NCBI GenBank assembly: GCA_030581615.1
Contig: JAKTTT010000003.1
Span: forward strand, 1-64,000
DNA: 64,000 bases
Reading direction: 5' to 3'
Source of the DNA: Alloascoidea africana
Lineage: Eukaryota; Ascomycota; Alloascoideomycetes; Alloascoideales; Alloascoideaceae
This document shows positions 62,140-64,000 of this stretch, one piece after another. Made by a program: the position numbers and the translations under genes. Position 1 is the first letter of the stretch; each line of letters opens with the position of its first letter. Under the pieces are notes generated by a model. The model worked only from the letters and a program-made list of their open reading frames with translations. It was not told the origin of the DNA and searched no databases.

Positions 62140-62877
62140 ATGTTCTTCCACGACTTTTGCATCGTCTGCGATAAACAGTGCTCTGCCGGCAAGGCATACT
62201 GCTCCGCGACCTGCCGCGATGTTGACTGCAGAAACTCAACAAGGTGCTCAAGAAGCTCCATCTCTTCGCTCAACGATGCCCTCACCGGCAATGCAAATGT
62301 CAATTCAAATGGTAGCTCTTCGATATCAGAAGATTCTGGCTCTGGTCGCTGGCAAGCAACAACACAACCCGAGTTTGGCCACTACCCAAGTCCTATCTTC
62401 ACCCCAGATCCACTGATCGACGAGGAGGAGCATCTGAGTTATCCATCCAGAACATGGCCACACTCGCACACAAACGATGAGAATGACCATAATCTACTGC
62501 ATCTGAGCACGTATCGAGTGCCACTTTTAAGCATCGCCAGTAGTAGGTCGTCCTCAATATCTACAGATGCCTCTTTTTCAGTGCACGACCACCACCACCA
62601 TACAAACGCAACGGATGACCGATCTAGATCTGACTCACATAACAACAACAACAACAATAGCGTCACTTTGAACTTCAACTTTAACGAATTTAAACCACAG
62701 CTGATTCTAGATGAACTGGAAACGACAACCACAAAGTCTATTGGAATTCCAAACCGACCGAACAAAACGCCGACCCAAACTCAGAATACACAACAAGAAC
62801 AAGAACAAGAGGAAAACATGTTGACAATATCAAATTCTCCAGAAACTTACAAAAGGTGGCTTGATCTGGTACTTTAA
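62140..62877 (+). CDS. Ecl1-family short zinc-binding protein
   Basis: A 245-residue protein. Its N-terminus MFFHDFCIVCDKQCSAGKAYCSATCR carries the conserved Cys pattern of Ecl1/Ecl2-type proteins (CxxC...YCSxxC), known in S. pombe to extend chronological lifespan and respond to starvation. The rest is disordered: Ser/Asn-rich, an acidic patch (IDEEEHLS), a His run (HDHHHHTN), Asn runs (NNNNNNS), and a C-terminal segment PETYKRWLDLVL. The ATG at 62140 is the first that begins directly at the zinc motif; the open frame extends upstream through the GC-rich promoter without good coding character. The domain call is good; the lifespan role is from the family. Confidence 0.75.
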   Translation: MFFHDFCIVCDKQCSAGKAYCSATCRDVDCRNSTRCSRSSISSLNDALTGNANVNSNGSSSISEDSGSGRWQATTQPEFGHYPSPIFTPDPLIDEEEHLSYPSRTWPHSHTNDENDHNLLHLSTYRVPLLSIASSRSSSISTDASFSVHDHHHHTNATDDRSRSDSHNNNNNNSVTLNFNFNEFKPQLILDELETTTTKSIGIPNRPNKTPTQTQNTQQEQEQEENMLTISNSPETYKRWLDLVL

Positions 62878-64000
62878 GCATTTTCATATCCGATCCACCA
62901 CCACCACTATAATCTCCCTACTTACATCTCCATCCACCTTTTGTTAACCTACCCGATCGATGATGATGACCCACTCTGACCTTTGTTAATAGCCTTCTGG
63001 AAAAATTGTCATGTTGCTGTTTTGTGCCCCTGGTGTTTACGGTTGTGTTTTTTTTTTTTTTTTATTCGGCTCTTTGCGTATTCTCCACTTTTTGATTTAT
63101 TAGCACGTTTTTTAGGCTTACTTTTTCTGTTATTTTTTGATCTTCTAGTTATGGGATATGATATGATACTATTGATACTGATACTGATATGATAAAAAGA
63201 AAAAAAAATAATTATTTTAAATTTTTGATTAATTAGTTAATATTAATAGATTTTTGATTTTGGGTATGTGATGATTTATTCACTTTTTTTGTTCTCTGGT
63301 TCTCCTATTTTTTTTTTTTTTGTTTTTCACTTATTTCATTTTTGGTACTACTACCTTCACCTTCACCATGATGACAAAAATGAAAACTATTTGGATAAAG
63401 TTTATCCAAATAGTAAAGAAATATAACTGAAAGGAAATCTCTCTAGAGAAAGCGTATTTTTTTGTAGATTTTTTAGTACTGGAATAGTCATAAACAAAAC
63501 TGCTCATCATCTCCAATTGGAAAACTTTATCTAAATAAGTGAAGAAAATATAACTAAAAGGAAATCTCTCTTTAGAAAGCGTATTTTTTAGTAGAGTTTT
63601 TTAGTGTGTTGTTGGAAGAGTCATATACAAAACTGTTCATCATCTCCATCTTTTCATCATCCCTGGAAAAACAAAGTTTAAGAAAATGTAAGGGCAGGGC
63701 AGAGCAGGACGGAATTTCCCAATTGTGTTCATGTCACACACGATGATGATCCAGCCAGAAAACAGGCCCAAACGGCCTCTTTTTTTCTTTCATTTCCACT
63801 TGCTCTTTTTTCACTTTGTACTCTTGTCTCATCTTGCGCAATTGTGTAGTCATAAACCCAACCGCTGCTGCTGCTGCTGCTGTTGCTGTTGCTGGGGGTT
63901 AAACAAAGTCTGAAACCTTGTCCGATACCAGTTTCTCATCCGGAATTCTTACGGAGGAATAGTTCCAAATTTCCGGACAAGGGGAGGGAGAAGGATTCAT
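62878..64000. other. Intergenic right end
   Basis: 1.1 kb, AT-rich, with T runs, a duplicated 126-bp unit (listed separately) and a CTG/GCT repeat at 63864-63893. No gene recognised. Confidence 0.5.
63391..63648. repeat. Tandem duplication of a 126-bp unit with a 27-bp palindrome
   Basis: Copy 1 about 63391-63516 and copy 2 about 63517-63648. Shared blocks include TTGGA...TTTATC, AAATATAACT, GGAAATCTCTCT, AGAAAGCGTATTTTTT, GTAGA, TTTTTTAGT and TCATCATCTCCA. At the left edge, 63387-63413 is a perfect inverted repeat with 13-base arms (CTATTTGGATAAA and its complement) around one base. Confidence 0.85.

Overview
This is nuclear DNA of a budding yeast (Saccharomycotina). The proteins are typical yeast orthologs (HOL1, UTR2, DBP10, ALG5, MED7, HRT1, PHA2, ATP11, MAP1, SCS2, EHD3, CCH1, GSY), genes are closely packed on both strands, and introns are short with GTAWGN donors and CTAAC-type branch sites. 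CTG codons fall at conserved leucines (ALG5 membrane helix, glycogen synthase GPL motif), so this is not a CUG-Ser yeast. I reconstructed seventeen spliceosomal introns in nine genes plus one tRNA intron. That density suggests a lineage outside Saccharomycetaceae, but I cannot name the species.

Layout. 0.6-9 kb: F-box protein, the polyamine/cation transporter HOL1, the cell-wall transglycosylase UTR2 and a PYP1-like HAD phosphatase. 10.6-22.2 kb: BLOC-1 subunit CNL1, helicase DBP10, a large low-complexity orphan, ALG5 (tiny first exon, very GC-rich body), an NRAMP metal transporter and a TNA1-like permease. 22.2-25.5 kb: a 3.3 kb gene-free stretch. 25.5-33.7 kb: a Mid2-like surface sensor diverging from a split ZZ-finger protein, then MED7, HRT1, PHA2 and ATP11, which together carry nine introns, and an intron-containing tRNA-Ser(UGA). 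34.5-44 kb: a Ser-rich orphan, MAP1, SCS2 with an 11-codon first exon, and EHD3. 44.3-54.4 kb: the calcium channel CCH1, a three-exon SPO12-like gene and an ECM3-like carrier. 55-64 kb: a remodelled FAD-oxidoreductase-like repeat protein, glycogen synthase, and an Ecl1-type short zinc protein.

The genes do not form one pathway. They are ordinary housekeeping and transport genes, with some thematic links: cell wall and membrane stress or calcium (UTR2, Mid2-like, CCH1), ER membrane and glycosylation (ALG5, SCS2), and nutrient or metal transport (HOL1, SMF, TNA1-like).

The most unusual object is the protein at 54952-56457. It keeps both ends of an amadoriase/saccharopine-oxidase-like FAD fold, but its middle is KEETTT repeats and Pro/Val/Thr-rich filler. 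Other points of interest are GC-rich islands confined to parts of ALG5 and GSY, diverged nested tandem duplications downstream of MAP1 and near the right end, a GC-rich block without a convincing gene near 37 kb, and a three-copy 12-bp repeat inside an overlapping upstream reading frame before the ZZ gene. I saw no convincing transposon, LTR element, CRISPR array or rRNA.
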